Assembly: GCF_026191915.1 (NCBI RefSeq)
Contig: NZ_JAIMBY010000008.1
Span: forward strand, 1 to 64,000
Source: Acidiphilium sp. PA
Lineage (GTDB): Bacteria; Pseudomonadota; Alphaproteobacteria; Acetobacterales; Acetobacteraceae
Reading direction: 5' to 3'
DNA: 64,000 nucleotides
Shown: one piece after another, positions 45,692 through 54,902 of the stretch
Layout of the letters: each line of letters starts with the position of its first letter
How positions within the stretch are numbered: position 1 is the stretch's first letter
Notes under the pieces: generated by a model
The model's input: only the letters and a program-made list of their open reading frames with translations
What the model was told of the DNA's origin: nothing
The model's database searches: none
Program-made: the position numbers and the translations under genes

Positions 45692-47891
45692 CGCCGGCCG
45701 CTCCGACCCTGTGATCGGCGCCGCGCTCGAACTGCCGATCGCGCTGCTGAGCCGGGCCATCTTGCTTGAAGATCAGGGCGAGCGCGAAGACGCGCGCGCC
45801 CTGATGCATCGGGTAGCAGATATGGCGCCGGATTGGGACGAACCTTGGTTGCGGATTGGTCAGAGTTGGCGCGGGGAGGGGCGGCGCGTCGAGGCAACTG
45901 CGGCATACGATGCGGCGCTGCTGCGTAATCCCAATCGGTTCGAAAGCCTTTTGGCGCGCGGGGTTCTCGCGCTCGCAGAAAGCCCCCAGAGTGCCGTTGT
46001 ATTGTTGCAGCGAGCGGCCGACGTCGCGCCTGATCAACATCAGGTCTGGCACGCCTTGGGATACGCCCTGACTCTGCTCGATCAAGGCGTCGCGGCGGCG
46101 GACGCGCTTGCGAAAGCGGGGCGACTGGCACCGAATTGCCTGCTCTATGCGGTCGATTTGATGGATGTGATGCGACGATACGGCTTGGATGAGGTGGCCG
46201 CACCACCCGACTGGTCGGACGGGGTCCGGCTCGCGCTGGATGGGCGGGCGGCAAGTTCGCGTGGCGCATTCGATGAGGCAGCTGATTTGCTCGAGGCTGC
46301 GGCGATCCTGCTTCCTGACGATGTGGTCGTCCTGAAAGATCTGGCTGCGGTTTATCTCGGCACGATGCGTCCTGAAATGGCGGAACCTCTGCTGCGCGAA
46401 GCGGCTCGGCTGCTGCCTGGCGACGCGGTAACGATGAACGATCTGGCGGTGGCGATGGCACGCCTGTATCGATTTGGCGAAGCCGAAGCCCTGATGAATC
46501 AGATCGGCGATGACGCGTTGCCACCACAGATGCTGTTCAACAGGGGCACGTTGAGAGCCGCGCTCGGCGATTTCGAAGGGTCACGCCGTGATATCGATGC
46601 GGCGAAATGCGCGACCAATGATTTACGCCTGGCGTTGCAATCGGAGTGCGCCTTGTTGCCTTATCGCAGCGATGCCAACGCGGAATCCCTGCGCGACGCA
46701 ATGTCGGCCCTCGGTAAGGCCCTGCCACGCGATGCCTCACCGTTGATGCGACTGCGTCCAATGTCCATGGTCGATCGTGATCGACCCTTGCGGGTCGGCT
46801 TATTGTCCAACACGTTGCGGCTCCATCCCGTGGCGTGGCTGACATTCGCGGGTCTGAAAGCCCTCGATCGGTCGAGGTTTTCGCTGCATTGTTTTGGCCA
46901 CTATGAGGCGAGTGACGTTTTCGCGCCTGATTTCGCCCGTCATGTTGACGCGTGGCACGACATCGATGCTATGACCGATCGCGAAGCGGCTGCCTTTATC
47001 GCCACCCAGGATATCGATATTCTAATCGACTTGAGCGGCATCGGCGATGGCGGGCGGACGCCGATCGTGGCCTACCGGCCCGCGCCGGTCCAGATCAAAT
47101 GGGTCGGAACGCAGGCCTCAACCTCGGGCGTACCGACGATGGACTGGCTGATCAGCGACCGCTGGGAAACGCCTGAAGGATACGATCGGTTCTACACCGA
47201 AAAACTGCTTCGAATGCCGGATGGATATGTTTGCTATACGCCGCCGCCCCAAGCCGCAGACGTCAGTGCGCTGCCCGCCTTGACCAATGGTCATCTGACA
47301 TTCGGCTGCCTGAATAACCTGGCTAAACTGACCGATGCGTCGTTAGAACTCTGGGCCCGGTTGCTGGGACGCCTGCCGGACTCGCGATTGAATTTACGCT
47401 GTCCGCAATTCTCCGAACCCCGGGTACTGGAACGGTTCATCGGGCGGGCCGAAGCGCTGGGACTACCGTCATCGCGGCTGACGCTTCAGGGAAAGGCATC
47501 GCATCAGCTTTTCATAGCGTCCTATCGGGATATCGATATCGCGCTCGATCCCTATCCCTATTCCGGCGGCCTGACCACGTGCGAGGCATTGTACATGGGC
47601 GTTCCGGTGATCACTTTGGCCGGAGATTTTTTTGCGGCCCGCCATTCGGTGAGTCATTTATCGAACGTCGGGGTCGAGGGCTGTGTGGCGACCACGCCGG
47701 ATGAGTACATCGAACGTGCCGTGGCGATGGCCAGCGACCTGCCGGCTCTTGCTGCCCTGAGAGCGCGGCTGCGCGCGCAGGTTTTGCAAAGCCCGCTGTG
47801 TGATGCGGCACGCTTCGGCAAAAATCTCGGCGACGCGTTGCAGTACGCTTGGCACGAGTATTGCGCGGTCGCACTCTCGGCTGCCGCTTGA
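45684..47891 (+). CDS. TPR-GT41 O-linked glycosyltransferase, probable flagellin glycosylating enzyme (FlmG-like)
   Basis: The product has 735 residues. TPR units fill roughly 1-330. The C-terminal half is an OGT/SPINDLY-type GT41 domain: RVGLLSNTLRLHPVAWL, DILIDLSGIGDGG, QIKWVGTQASTSGVPTMDWL, FGCLNNLAKLTDASLELWAR and the nucleotide-sugar block DPYPYSGGLTTCEALYMGVP. In Caulobacter, FlmG with this layout transfers pseudaminic acid to flagellin; the position behind flagellin, flbT and flaF supports the same role. No sugar-synthesis genes are in the window. ATG 45684 is chosen over an earlier in-frame start within the TPR gene. Confidence 0.82.
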   Translation: MLDAGRSDPVIGAALELPIALLSRAILLEDQGEREDARALMHRVADMAPDWDEPWLRIGQSWRGEGRRVEATAAYDAALLRNPNRFESLLARGVLALAESPQSAVVLLQRAADVAPDQHQVWHALGYALTLLDQGVAAADALAKAGRLAPNCLLYAVDLMDVMRRYGLDEVAAPPDWSDGVRLALDGRAASSRGAFDEAADLLEAAAILLPDDVVVLKDLAAVYLGTMRPEMAEPLLREAARLLPGDAVTMNDLAVAMARLYRFGEAEALMNQIGDDALPPQMLFNRGTLRAALGDFEGSRRDIDAAKCATNDLRLALQSECALLPYRSDANAESLRDAMSALGKALPRDASPLMRLRPMSMVDRDRPLRVGLLSNTLRLHPVAWLTFAGLKALDRSRFSLHCFGHYEASDVFAPDFARHVDAWHDIDAMTDREAAAFIATQDIDILIDLSGIGDGGRTPIVAYRPAPVQIKWVGTQASTSGVPTMDWLISDRWETPEGYDRFYTEKLLRMPDGYVCYTPPPQAADVSALPALTNGHLTFGCLNNLAKLTDASLELWARLLGRLPDSRLNLRCPQFSEPRVLERFIGRAEALGLPSSRLTLQGKASHQLFIASYRDIDIALDPYPYSGGLTTCEALYMGVPVITLAGDFFAARHSVSHLSNVGVEGCVATTPDEYIERAVAMASDLPALAALRARLRAQVLQSPLCDAARFGKNLGDALQYAWHEYCAVALSAAA

Positions 47892-47923
47892 TCTGAGGGC
47901 GTGTCTGTGGTCCTGCGGATCAC

Positions 47924-49123
47924 ATGACACGCTTCACCGCCCGCATCCAACGCACCAGACCAGCCGCCACCTTCGCCATGGCCGCCCGCGCCCGCGCCCT
48001 GCGTGCCGCTGGCAAGGACGTAATTTCCCTGTCGATCGGTGAGCCCGATCTGCCCACGCCCGTGCATGTCGTCGAAGCGGCCCACCGTGCTGCCCACGCG
48101 GGCGAGACAAAATATCCGCCCATCGCCGGAACCGAGGCCTGCCGAGCCGCGGTTGCACGCAAATTTGCCCGCGAACAGCAGTTGCGAGTGACTGCGAAGG
48201 ACGTGCTGATCACCAATGGAGGCAAGCAGGCAATCTATAACGCCGTCATGTCAGTGATCGAGGCCGGCGATGCAGTGATTATCCCTGCGCCGTGCTGGGC
48301 CGGCTACATCCAGGTCGTCGAATTCGCCGGCGGGGTACCTGTGTTCCTCGACGGTCCGGCGGCCGGCGGCTTCCGTCTCGACCCGGCAGCGCTCGACGCG
48401 GCCATTACCGATCGAACCCGCTTGCTGCTGCTGAACTATCCCAACAATCCGTCCGGTGCGGTTGCCGATCGTGCCCTGCTCAGTGCGATTGGTGCGGTAC
48501 TGCGGCGGCATCCGCACGTCTTGGTGATCTCCGACGATATTTACGAACACCTGATTTTTGACGGCACCTATCAGACACTCGCCGCGGTCGCACCGGATCT
48601 CGCGGATCGCATCGTCACCATGAGTGGTGTGTCGAAATCTTATGCAATGACCGGGTGGCGGCTCGGTTTCTGCACCGGACCGGCCGACTGGCTCAATGCA
48701 ATGAGTCTGGTGCAGGGCACGGCCACTGCCGGCGTCTCCACCATCAGCCAGGCCGCCGCGGTCGCGGCCCTTGATGGACCACAGGATATCCTGGCGGAAC
48801 GCCGCGCCATCTACCGGCGCCGGCGCGATCTGGTAGCAGCTGCACTGCTGGATGCCCCCGGCCTCGCTTGCGTCAAGCCTGAAGGCGCGTTTTACGCCTT
48901 CCCCGCCGTCGCCGGTCTGCTTGGCTGCACGACACAGGCCGGCCGTCGGTTGCTGAACGACGATGATGTGGCCAATGCTCTCCTCGAGGAAGCCCTGGTG
49001 GCGACGGTGCCGGGCTCCGCTTTTGCGATGTCCGGCCATATCCGCCTTTCCACCGCAACCGGCGATGCTGCCTTGGCGGAAGCCTGCGCCCGGATTGTAC
49101 GGTTTTGCCACTCGTTGCACTGA
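47924..49123 (+). CDS. Class I/II PLP-dependent aminotransferase (aspartate aminotransferase-like)
   Basis: The product has 399 residues, the family's usual length. Motifs include SIGEPDLPTP, the NYPNNPSGA block, SDDIYEHLIFDG and the PLP lysine in SGVSKSYAMTGWRLGF. The C-terminal RLSTAT carries the substrate-carboxylate arginine. It is most like AspC/AatA-type enzymes of subgroup I-gamma; substrate specificity cannot be fixed. It is 32 bp after the glycosyltransferase, on the same strand, but a flagellar role is unlikely. Confidence 0.88.
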   Translation: MTRFTARIQRTRPAATFAMAARARALRAAGKDVISLSIGEPDLPTPVHVVEAAHRAAHAGETKYPPIAGTEACRAAVARKFAREQQLRVTAKDVLITNGGKQAIYNAVMSVIEAGDAVIIPAPCWAGYIQVVEFAGGVPVFLDGPAAGGFRLDPAALDAAITDRTRLLLLNYPNNPSGAVADRALLSAIGAVLRRHPHVLVISDDIYEHLIFDGTYQTLAAVAPDLADRIVTMSGVSKSYAMTGWRLGFCTGPADWLNAMSLVQGTATAGVSTISQAAAVAALDGPQDILAERRAIYRRRRDLVAAALLDAPGLACVKPEGAFYAFPAVAGLLGCTTQAGRRLLNDDDVANALLEEALVATVPGSAFAMSGHIRLSTATGDAALAEACARIVRFCHSLH

Positions 49124-49138
49124 CTGCCGCATCCCGAA

Positions 49139-49156
49139 CACGCCACTGGTGGCGTG
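49139..49156. terminator. Bidirectional hairpin between aminotransferase and lrgB
   Basis: CACGCCAC and GTGGCGTG form a perfect 8-bp stem with a 2-nt centre, in the 60-bp convergent gap. There is no T run on either side, so intrinsic termination is only likely. Confidence 0.5.
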
Positions 49157-49183
49157 GAAGAAGTCAGTAGCCCGGCACGTCGT

Positions 49184-49918
49184 TCAAAACCCTAACCACC
49201 GCACCAGAAACGGCACCAGGATCGCGGTGATCAGGCCGTTCAGCCCTATCGCGAGCGCACCGAACGCGCCTGCGGTTTCGCTCGCCAGCAACAGGCGCGC
49301 CGTGGCCAGACCATGTGCGCCCGTGCCCCCAGCCAATCCCTGCGCCCGCCGGTCCACGATGCGCAGTAGACGAAACAGCGGAATGCACACCAGGCCGCCG
49401 AACACGCCGGTCAGCAGCACGAAAATCGCAGTCAGCGAGGGAATCCCGCCCAGGTCCTGCGAAATGCCCATTGCAATCGGCGTCGTGACCGATTTCGGCG
49501 CCATCGAAATCACCACATCACGCGGTGCGCCGAGCCCGTGCGCAAGCAGCATGGCCGATACCGAAGCCGTGACCGATCCGGCCGTCACCGCCACCAGAAT
49601 TGGCACCAGATTTCGCCGCATCGTGGCAAAATTTGCGTACATCGGCACCGCCAATGCCACCGTGGCCGGCCCGAGCAGAAACTGCACATATTGCCCGCCT
49701 CGGAAATACGCCCGGTACGAGGTGCCGGTTGCCAGTAGCAGAACCGCCAGCGCCGCGATCGAGATCATGATCGGGTTGGACCAGGCGGCATGGCCGGTCC
49801 GCCGATCGAGCCAAGTCGCGGCCTGCCAGACCAACAAAGTCGCGACGAGGCCCAGCTGTGGTCCGCTCTGCAGGTAAACCCACACATGATACAAATCATT
49901 GCCCGCCAGACCGCGCAT
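49184..49918 (-). CDS. lrgB: LrgB/CidB family membrane protein
   Basis: The product has 244 residues with about 6-7 hydrophobic segments. The family block FLLGPATVALAVPMY and the later MAPKSVTTPIAMGISQDLGG, then FVLLTGVFGG, are diagnostic. The start at 49918 shares one base with the lrgA stop (TGATG). LrgA and LrgB form an inner-membrane pair, described as a holin/antiholin-like system and in some bacteria as a transporter of glycolate or pyruvate. Confidence 0.9.
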   Translation of the reverse strand: MRGLAGNDLYHVWVYLQSGPQLGLVATLLVWQAATWLDRRTGHAAWSNPIMISIAALAVLLLATGTSYRAYFRGGQYVQFLLGPATVALAVPMYANFATMRRNLVPILVAVTAGSVTASVSAMLLAHGLGAPRDVVISMAPKSVTTPIAMGISQDLGGIPSLTAIFVLLTGVFGGLVCIPLFRLLRIVDRRAQGLAGGTGAHGLATARLLLASETAGAFGALAIGLNGLITAILVPFLVRWLGF

Positions 49919-50259
49919 CAGCGCTCTCCGCGTGTCAAAATCTGCATCAGCGTGCCCGTAACTCCAAGCGCCAGCAGCGTGGAAACCGGCACTGCCACCG
50001 CAATTGCCAGCGCATCGATCCTGATCACGTGAAGTTCGTTCACGATCCCGACCCCCGCGGGGACGAACAGTAAGCCAAGTTGGCGCAACAACCCGCCGGA
50101 TGTCTCGTGCAGCGCGGGCGATGGCCCACCGCGCCACACGAGGAGCGCCAGCAAGAACACCAGCCCCAGTACCGGCCCGGGGATCGGCCAGCCCGCGGCA
50201 TGGGCAATGATGGTGCCGAGCAATTGGCATACCAGCAGCAGCGTGATGGCTCCGACCAT
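49918..50259 (-). CDS. lrgA: LrgA/CidA family membrane protein
   Basis: The product has 113 residues with four hydrophobic segments. The motif GWPIPGPVLGLVFLLALL and LFVPAGVGIVNELHVI are typical of LrgA/CidA. It is the first gene of the lrgAB pair and is divergent from the PaaX-type regulator across a 75-bp gap that must hold both promoters. It works with LrgB in the cytoplasmic membrane. Confidence 0.9.
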   Translation of the reverse strand: MVGAITLLLVCQLLGTIIAHAAGWPIPGPVLGLVFLLALLVWRGGPSPALHETSGGLLRQLGLLFVPAGVGIVNELHVIRIDALAIAVAVPVSTLLALGVTGTLMQILTRGER

Positions 50260-50334
50260 GATCTCTCCGTGTCAGGCCCCAATCCGCCACCGACCATACT
50301 GGCCAAAAACAGCGGATTGAGGTGTTATCGTAAC

Positions 50335-51195
50335 ATGAATCCCCATCTCGCCGCCCTAGTGCTCCGATTGCAAGAGCAACCCTCACATACCGGGTCGCTG
50401 ATCATGACGCTGATGGGCGATGCGATCATGCCGCGCGGGGGCACCGTGGCCCTGTCGACCATTCTCGACCTTTGTGCGGGGCTGGATATCGGTTCCGGTG
50501 TTGTTCGCACTGCCGTCTCACGGCTCGCCGCCGACGGCTGGCTGGTCGCCAGCCGGCAAAGCCGTTCAAGCTTCTATGGGATCGGTCCGGCGCGGCGCGG
50601 CGAATTCGTCCGCGCCGCACGCCATATCTTCGGCCCCAGCCGCCGCCCGCAGGTCAAACAGCTCAGTCTGATCCTGCTCGAGGCCGGTGAAGCGCGCGAG
50701 CCGCTGCGCAACCGTCTGACCCGGCTTGGTTTCGTTGCATGGCAAGGCGTCATGATTGCCCCCGAACGCCCGCTGCCGCCCTCGGTCGCGGCGAACGTCC
50801 TCGCCGTCACCGCAACCGCGACGGATGATACCATCATGCGCCTCGCCACCAAGGCATGGCGGCTCGAAGGGCTCGCGGCACTTTACACAGATTTTATCGA
50901 ATCCTTCGGCCCGATCGCCGAAATCGCCGCCGCCTTCACCCCGCGCGATGCGATGCTGGCGCGCACCCTGATCATCCACGATTATCGCAGGATCATGCTG
51001 CGCGACCCCCGCCTGCCAGTCGCGTTCCTGCCCTCGCCCTGGATCGGTGCCGGCGCACGGCGCCTATGTGCCGCGATTTACGCTGCCTTGCGCCCGGCGT
51101 CCGAGCGATGGCTCGATACCAACGCAATCACCCAGTGGGGCAATCTACCGCCCGCGGATTCATCCCTCGCCCACCGCTTCGCCGACTTGCGCTGA
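50335..51195 (+). CDS. PaaX family transcriptional regulator
   Basis: The product has 286 residues. An N-terminal winged helix (LIMTLMGDAIMPRGGTVAL, then VVRTAVSRLAADGWLVASRQ) and the PaaX C-terminal domain (ALYTDFIESFGPI, LARTLIIHDYRRIMLRDPRLP, LP.PWIGAGA) are clear. PaaX represses phenylacetate catabolism through phenylacetyl-CoA. No paa genes are nearby, so the regulon is distant or the ligand differs. ATG 50335 is preferred because an earlier start would run through the divergent promoter. Its 3' end overlaps the tetR end by 36 bp. Confidence 0.9.
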   Translation: MNPHLAALVLRLQEQPSHTGSLIMTLMGDAIMPRGGTVALSTILDLCAGLDIGSGVVRTAVSRLAADGWLVASRQSRSSFYGIGPARRGEFVRAARHIFGPSRRPQVKQLSLILLEAGEAREPLRNRLTRLGFVAWQGVMIAPERPLPPSVAANVLAVTATATDDTIMRLATKAWRLEGLAALYTDFIESFGPIAEIAAAFTPRDAMLARTLIIHDYRRIMLRDPRLPVAFLPSPWIGAGARRLCAAIYAALRPASERWLDTNAITQWGNLPPADSSLAHRFADLR

Positions 51196-51870
51196 CCCGC
51201 GCGGCCAGGCCCCGGCCAGAAACAGGGCCACCGCCCGGGTAATCCGGGCGTCCAGCGCCGCCCGGCTGGGCGCCTTGCCGATACCGAGCAACATTTCGAT
51301 ATGAATATTACCGATGACCATTCCGTAGAGCATTTGCGCTGCCTCATCGGGGTCCGCGATCATCAGCGTGCCGGCGGCGCAGCAGGATTTGAAATAGGAT
51401 TGTAAGGCGTCACGGCAGGGTTTCGCACTTTCGCGATCGAGCAGGCGCGAAAGTGTCGTGCCGTGGATATATTCCGCCATGATCAGCCGCAACAGCGCCA
51501 CCACTGACGGGCTGAGCACATGGCGCGCCCAGACCGATAGCATTTCGTGCAATACATCCTCGATCGACCGTCCCACTGTCTCGACCGAAAAATCGAATGG
51601 CTTGCGATGCTGGGCCAACAGGGCGGTGAACAATTCTTCTTTTGATTGTACAAGTTGGTACAGGGTCCGTTTCGAAATGCCGGCTGCGGCGGCCACATCG
51701 TCCATGGTCGCTTCATGATAGCCGCGCTTGGCAAACACCTGCTCCGCCGCTGCGATCAGCGCCGCGCGACGTTGCTCGATCGTATCGGCGATGCTGCGCG
51801 CGGAGGCTGGATGCGATCCACCGCCCGAACCCGGGCGCGGTGCGCGTGAAACGGCTGTGTTGGTATCCAT
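51160..51870 (-). CDS. TetR/AcrR family regulator of the adjacent RND pump
   Basis: The product has 236 residues. The TetR helix-turn-helix lies near 32-80 (ALIAAAEQVFAKRGYHEATM, then AAAAGISKRTLYQLVQSKEE). The C-terminal ligand domain resembles the AefR-like type. It is transcribed away from the outer membrane factor gene of the RND pump with a 201-bp gap; such divergent pairs usually mean repression of the pump. An inverted repeat at 51966-51979 is a candidate operator. Confidence 0.88.
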   Translation of the reverse strand: MDTNTAVSRAPRPGSGGGSHPASARSIADTIEQRRAALIAAAEQVFAKRGYHEATMDDVAAAAGISKRTLYQLVQSKEELFTALLAQHRKPFDFSVETVGRSIEDVLHEMLSVWARHVLSPSVVALLRLIMAEYIHGTTLSRLLDRESAKPCRDALQSYFKSCCAAGTLMIADPDEAAQMLYGMVIGNIHIEMLLGIGKAPSRAALDARITRAVALFLAGAWPRGSAQVGEAVGEG

Positions 51871-51949
51871 TGGTTCTTTCCCGGACCTCGTAAGACATTG
51901 CAGAGACCCAGCCTGATTTCAAGCGCCCGAGCCGCATGTTCCGATCAGC

Positions 51950-51979
51950 TTGACGGGACCGCTGAAAACTCGGTAGTTT
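51950..51979 (+). promoter_or_regulatory. Promoter with overlapping operator for the OMF-MFP-RND operon
   Basis: TTGACG (51950-51955) and TAGTTT (51974-51979) are spaced by 18 bp. AAACT-CGGT-AGTTT (51966-51979), a perfect 5-bp-arm inverted repeat, covers the -10 element. It lies between tetR and the pump genes, as expected for a TetR operator. The start codon is about 93 bp downstream. Confidence 0.45.
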
Positions 51980-52071
51980 CCAATCCGCAATTCAGGAGGC
52001 TTGGCCGCGCAGATGCTGGCACCACCAATTCGGGCCACGAACGTTTTGTCGCGTCACGATCATTACCAGCC

Positions 52072-53655
52072 ATGACATATCATTTTTCAACAACGGGCCG
52101 GGCGGTGCGATCAAGCTCCGGCCGTTCGTCCGGCCTGTTCGGGCCGGCACTGCTCTGTATTTCGGTTTTGAGCGGCTGTGCCGTCGGACCGGATTACCAT
52201 CGGCCCGCGGCACCGCGCGTTACGAGCTACACCGAGCACGCACTCCCCGCTGCCATGGCGACTGCGCATGCTGAAGGTGGCGCGGCGCAGCGCCTGGTCA
52301 TGGGTCAGGCGATCGAGGGTGACTGGTGGGGCTTATTCCACTCTCGCCCGCTAGACCAGTTGATCGCCACGGCTCTTGCCAACAACCCCAGCCTGCTCGC
52401 CGCGCAGAACGCTTTACTTGCAGCGCGCGATACCGCCCGGGCCGAGCAAGGTTCGTTCTTCCCATCGCTGAGCGGAAGTGTTCAGGCGACGCGGGAACGC
52501 AGCCCGTTCGGTGTTTCCAGCGGCGGCTCAGGCGCCATTGGCGCCGGCAGCAGTACGGCCACCGGCACCGGCAGCACGCCGTTCTCGCTGCTGAACGCCT
52601 CGGTCTCGGTTTCTTATGCACCGGATATTTTCGGCGGCGTCCGCCGTCAGGTCGAAGATCTTGGTGCCCAGGCCGAGGATCAGCGGTTCGCGCTCGAAGC
52701 TGCATACCTCTCGCTCACCGCCAACATCGTCACGGCCGCGGTCACCGATGCCTCGCTGGTCGAGCAGATCAAGGCGACCGACCAGATTATCGCGGCGGAG
52801 GAGCACGAGCTCAGCATTCTGCACCGCCAGGTGGCACTCGGCGGCATTCCCGCGGCCAACGAACTGACCCAGGAAAGCCAGCTCGCTCAGACTCGCGCCA
52901 CGTTGCCGCCATTGCAGAGCCAACTCGCCCAGGAGCGCAACCAGCTCGCCGCCTATGAAGGCGTGCTGCCCAGCCAGTTTCATCTGGATAATTTCAACCT
53001 CGCCGATCTGACTTTGCCGCATGACCTGCCGGTAAGCCTACCCTCGGCGCTGGTGCGCCAACGGCCCGATATCCGCGAGGCCGGTGCCGTGCTGCACGAG
53101 GATACCGCATTGGTCGGTGTTGCGACGGCGAACATGCTGCCACAGATCACGCTCACCGGCAGCGTCGGCCACGAAGCCCTGTCGGCTGCCTCGCTTTTCA
53201 CGCCGCAAACCCTGCTGTGGAGTCTCGCATCCGGCATCACGCAGCCCCTGTTTCAGGGCGGCACGCTCCTGTTCAAGCGCCGCGCCGCGATTGCGACCAT
53301 GCGCAGCGCGGCTGCCACCTACCAGAATACGGTCGTGCTTGCCTTTCAGAACGTCTCGGACACGCTGCTCGCCCTCCATTACGACGCCTCGACCCTCGCC
53401 GCTGATACGATCTACCAGCAATCCGCCAAGCGTAGCCTCGCAGTTACGGAAAACCAGTACCGTCTCGGTGGCGCGCCCTACACCGCGGTACTCACCGCTG
53501 AGCAGACCTATCAAACCGCAGCGATCGCCCGGATCAAGGCCAGCGCTCAGCGCTATGCCGACACCGCCGCCCTGTTCCAGGCGCTCGGCGGTGGCTGGTG
53601 GCACCGCGAGGATATCGCGAAAGACGTAGAAACTTGCTGTGGAGTCCTGCCATGA
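52072..53655 (+). CDS. Outer membrane efflux lipoprotein, NodT/OprM family
   Basis: The product has 527 residues. The lipobox LSGC follows a hydrophobic signal near residues 26-38, so the mature protein is a lipoprotein. VGPDYHRPAAP and the WWGLFHSRPLDQLIATALAN block are typical of NodT-type outer membrane factors, followed by the paired helical repeats. It forms the TolC-like channel of the pump. ATG 52072 gives the signal peptide its right position. The stop overlaps the adaptor gene (ATGA). Confidence 0.92.
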   Translation: MTYHFSTTGRAVRSSSGRSSGLFGPALLCISVLSGCAVGPDYHRPAAPRVTSYTEHALPAAMATAHAEGGAAQRLVMGQAIEGDWWGLFHSRPLDQLIATALANNPSLLAAQNALLAARDTARAEQGSFFPSLSGSVQATRERSPFGVSSGGSGAIGAGSSTATGTGSTPFSLLNASVSVSYAPDIFGGVRRQVEDLGAQAEDQRFALEAAYLSLTANIVTAAVTDASLVEQIKATDQIIAAEEHELSILHRQVALGGIPAANELTQESQLAQTRATLPPLQSQLAQERNQLAAYEGVLPSQFHLDNFNLADLTLPHDLPVSLPSALVRQRPDIREAGAVLHEDTALVGVATANMLPQITLTGSVGHEALSAASLFTPQTLLWSLASGITQPLFQGGTLLFKRRAAIATMRSAAATYQNTVVLAFQNVSDTLLALHYDASTLAADTIYQQSAKRSLAVTENQYRLGGAPYTAVLTAEQTYQTAAIARIKASAQRYADTAALFQALGGGWWHREDIAKDVETCCGVLP

Positions 53656-54899
53656 CGGCGCAAGCGCTCGAACCGACACCCGCCGGCCAGGTCGGTGCCA
53701 CCCCTCATCGCGCGGGGAAACCGCCGCGCCCGATCCTGCGCATGGTCATCATGCTCCTCCTGGTGGGGGTGGCCCTGTTCATGATTTTTGGGTTCGGCAT
53801 CTTCCGCAACATCATGATCGGTAAGTTCCTCGCCAAACTAAAAAATCCGCCGCAAACTGTCGCGACCATCATTGCGGAAAAAACCCCATTCCAGCGGCAC
53901 GAAACCGCGACCGGCACCCTTATCGCGCGTCAGGGAGCAGCACTCTCGGCACAGATCGCGGGCATTGTGCAAACCATCGATTTCCATTCCGGCGACGACG
54001 TCCACAAAGGCCAGCTCCTCCTGACCTTGCGGCCCAATAATGACGATGCTCTGCTCGCCCAGTTGCAGGCCACCGCCTCGCTCGACCGCGTGACCTACCA
54101 GCGTGACCTCGCGCAGTACCACGCCCAGGCCGTGAGCATGCAGACGGTCGATACCGATCGCGCCAATCTTGCCAGCGCCGAAGCCCAGGTTAAAAGCCAG
54201 CAGGCGCTTATGGCAGAGAAGAAAATCTACGCGCCGTTTTCGGGCCGCATCGGCATCCGCCAAGTCGATCTCGGCCAGTATCTTGCGGCCGGTACCACCA
54301 TCGCCTCGCTTGAGACCCTCAACCCGATCGATATCGATTTCTATCTGCCTCAGGCCGCGTTGCGTACCATCCATCCGGGAATGAAAATCAAGATCACGGT
54401 AAACGCCTTCGAGGCCACGCCGTTCACCGGCACGATCGATGCGCTGGATTCCTCGGTCAGCACCACCACCCGTATGATCCAGGTTCGGGCGACCCTGGAC
54501 AATCCGCACAACGAGCTGCGCCCTGGCATGTTCGCCCGCGTCGCAATCGATGTCGGTGCGCCGCACAATCTCGTTACGCTGCCGCAGACCGCAATCGCCT
54601 ACAATCCCTATGGCGATACTGTGTTTCTGGCAGTGAAGGACAAAAATTCGCCCAACTCCGCCGCAACGGGTGCTGCGGGCCAGGCCAAGACAACCAGACA
54701 ACCATCCTTGCAAGCCCGCCAGGTGTTCGTAACACTCGGCAGCGCGCGCGGCGATCAGGTTTCGGTGGTCAAGGGCGTGACCGCCGGCGAGCAGGTGGTG
54801 GTCGCCGGTCAGATGAAGCTGCGCAATGGCACACCGCTGTTGATCAACAACAAAATCCTGCCGCCCAATTTGCCCGATCCTGTCGTACCGAATCACTGA
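53652..54899 (+). CDS. RND periplasmic adaptor (membrane fusion protein)
   Basis: The product has 415 residues. One hydrophobic segment near 30-58 anchors it. The lipoyl halves (GTLIARQGAALSAQIAGIVQ and APFSGRIGIRQVDLGQYLAA) flank a short coiled coil, then beta-barrel and membrane-proximal domains (RPGMFARVAID). It links the inner-membrane pump to the NodT channel. It overlaps the channel gene by 4 nt and ends 3 nt before the permease gene. Confidence 0.92.
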   Translation: MTAQALEPTPAGQVGATPHRAGKPPRPILRMVIMLLLVGVALFMIFGFGIFRNIMIGKFLAKLKNPPQTVATIIAEKTPFQRHETATGTLIARQGAALSAQIAGIVQTIDFHSGDDVHKGQLLLTLRPNNDDALLAQLQATASLDRVTYQRDLAQYHAQAVSMQTVDTDRANLASAEAQVKSQQALMAEKKIYAPFSGRIGIRQVDLGQYLAAGTTIASLETLNPIDIDFYLPQAALRTIHPGMKIKITVNAFEATPFTGTIDALDSSVSTTTRMIQVRATLDNPHNELRPGMFARVAIDVGAPHNLVTLPQTAIAYNPYGDTVFLAVKDKNSPNSAATGAAGQAKTTRQPSLQARQVFVTLGSARGDQVSVVKGVTAGEQVVVAGQMKLRNGTPLLINNKILPPNLPDPVVPNH

Positions 54900-54902
54900 T
54901 CC

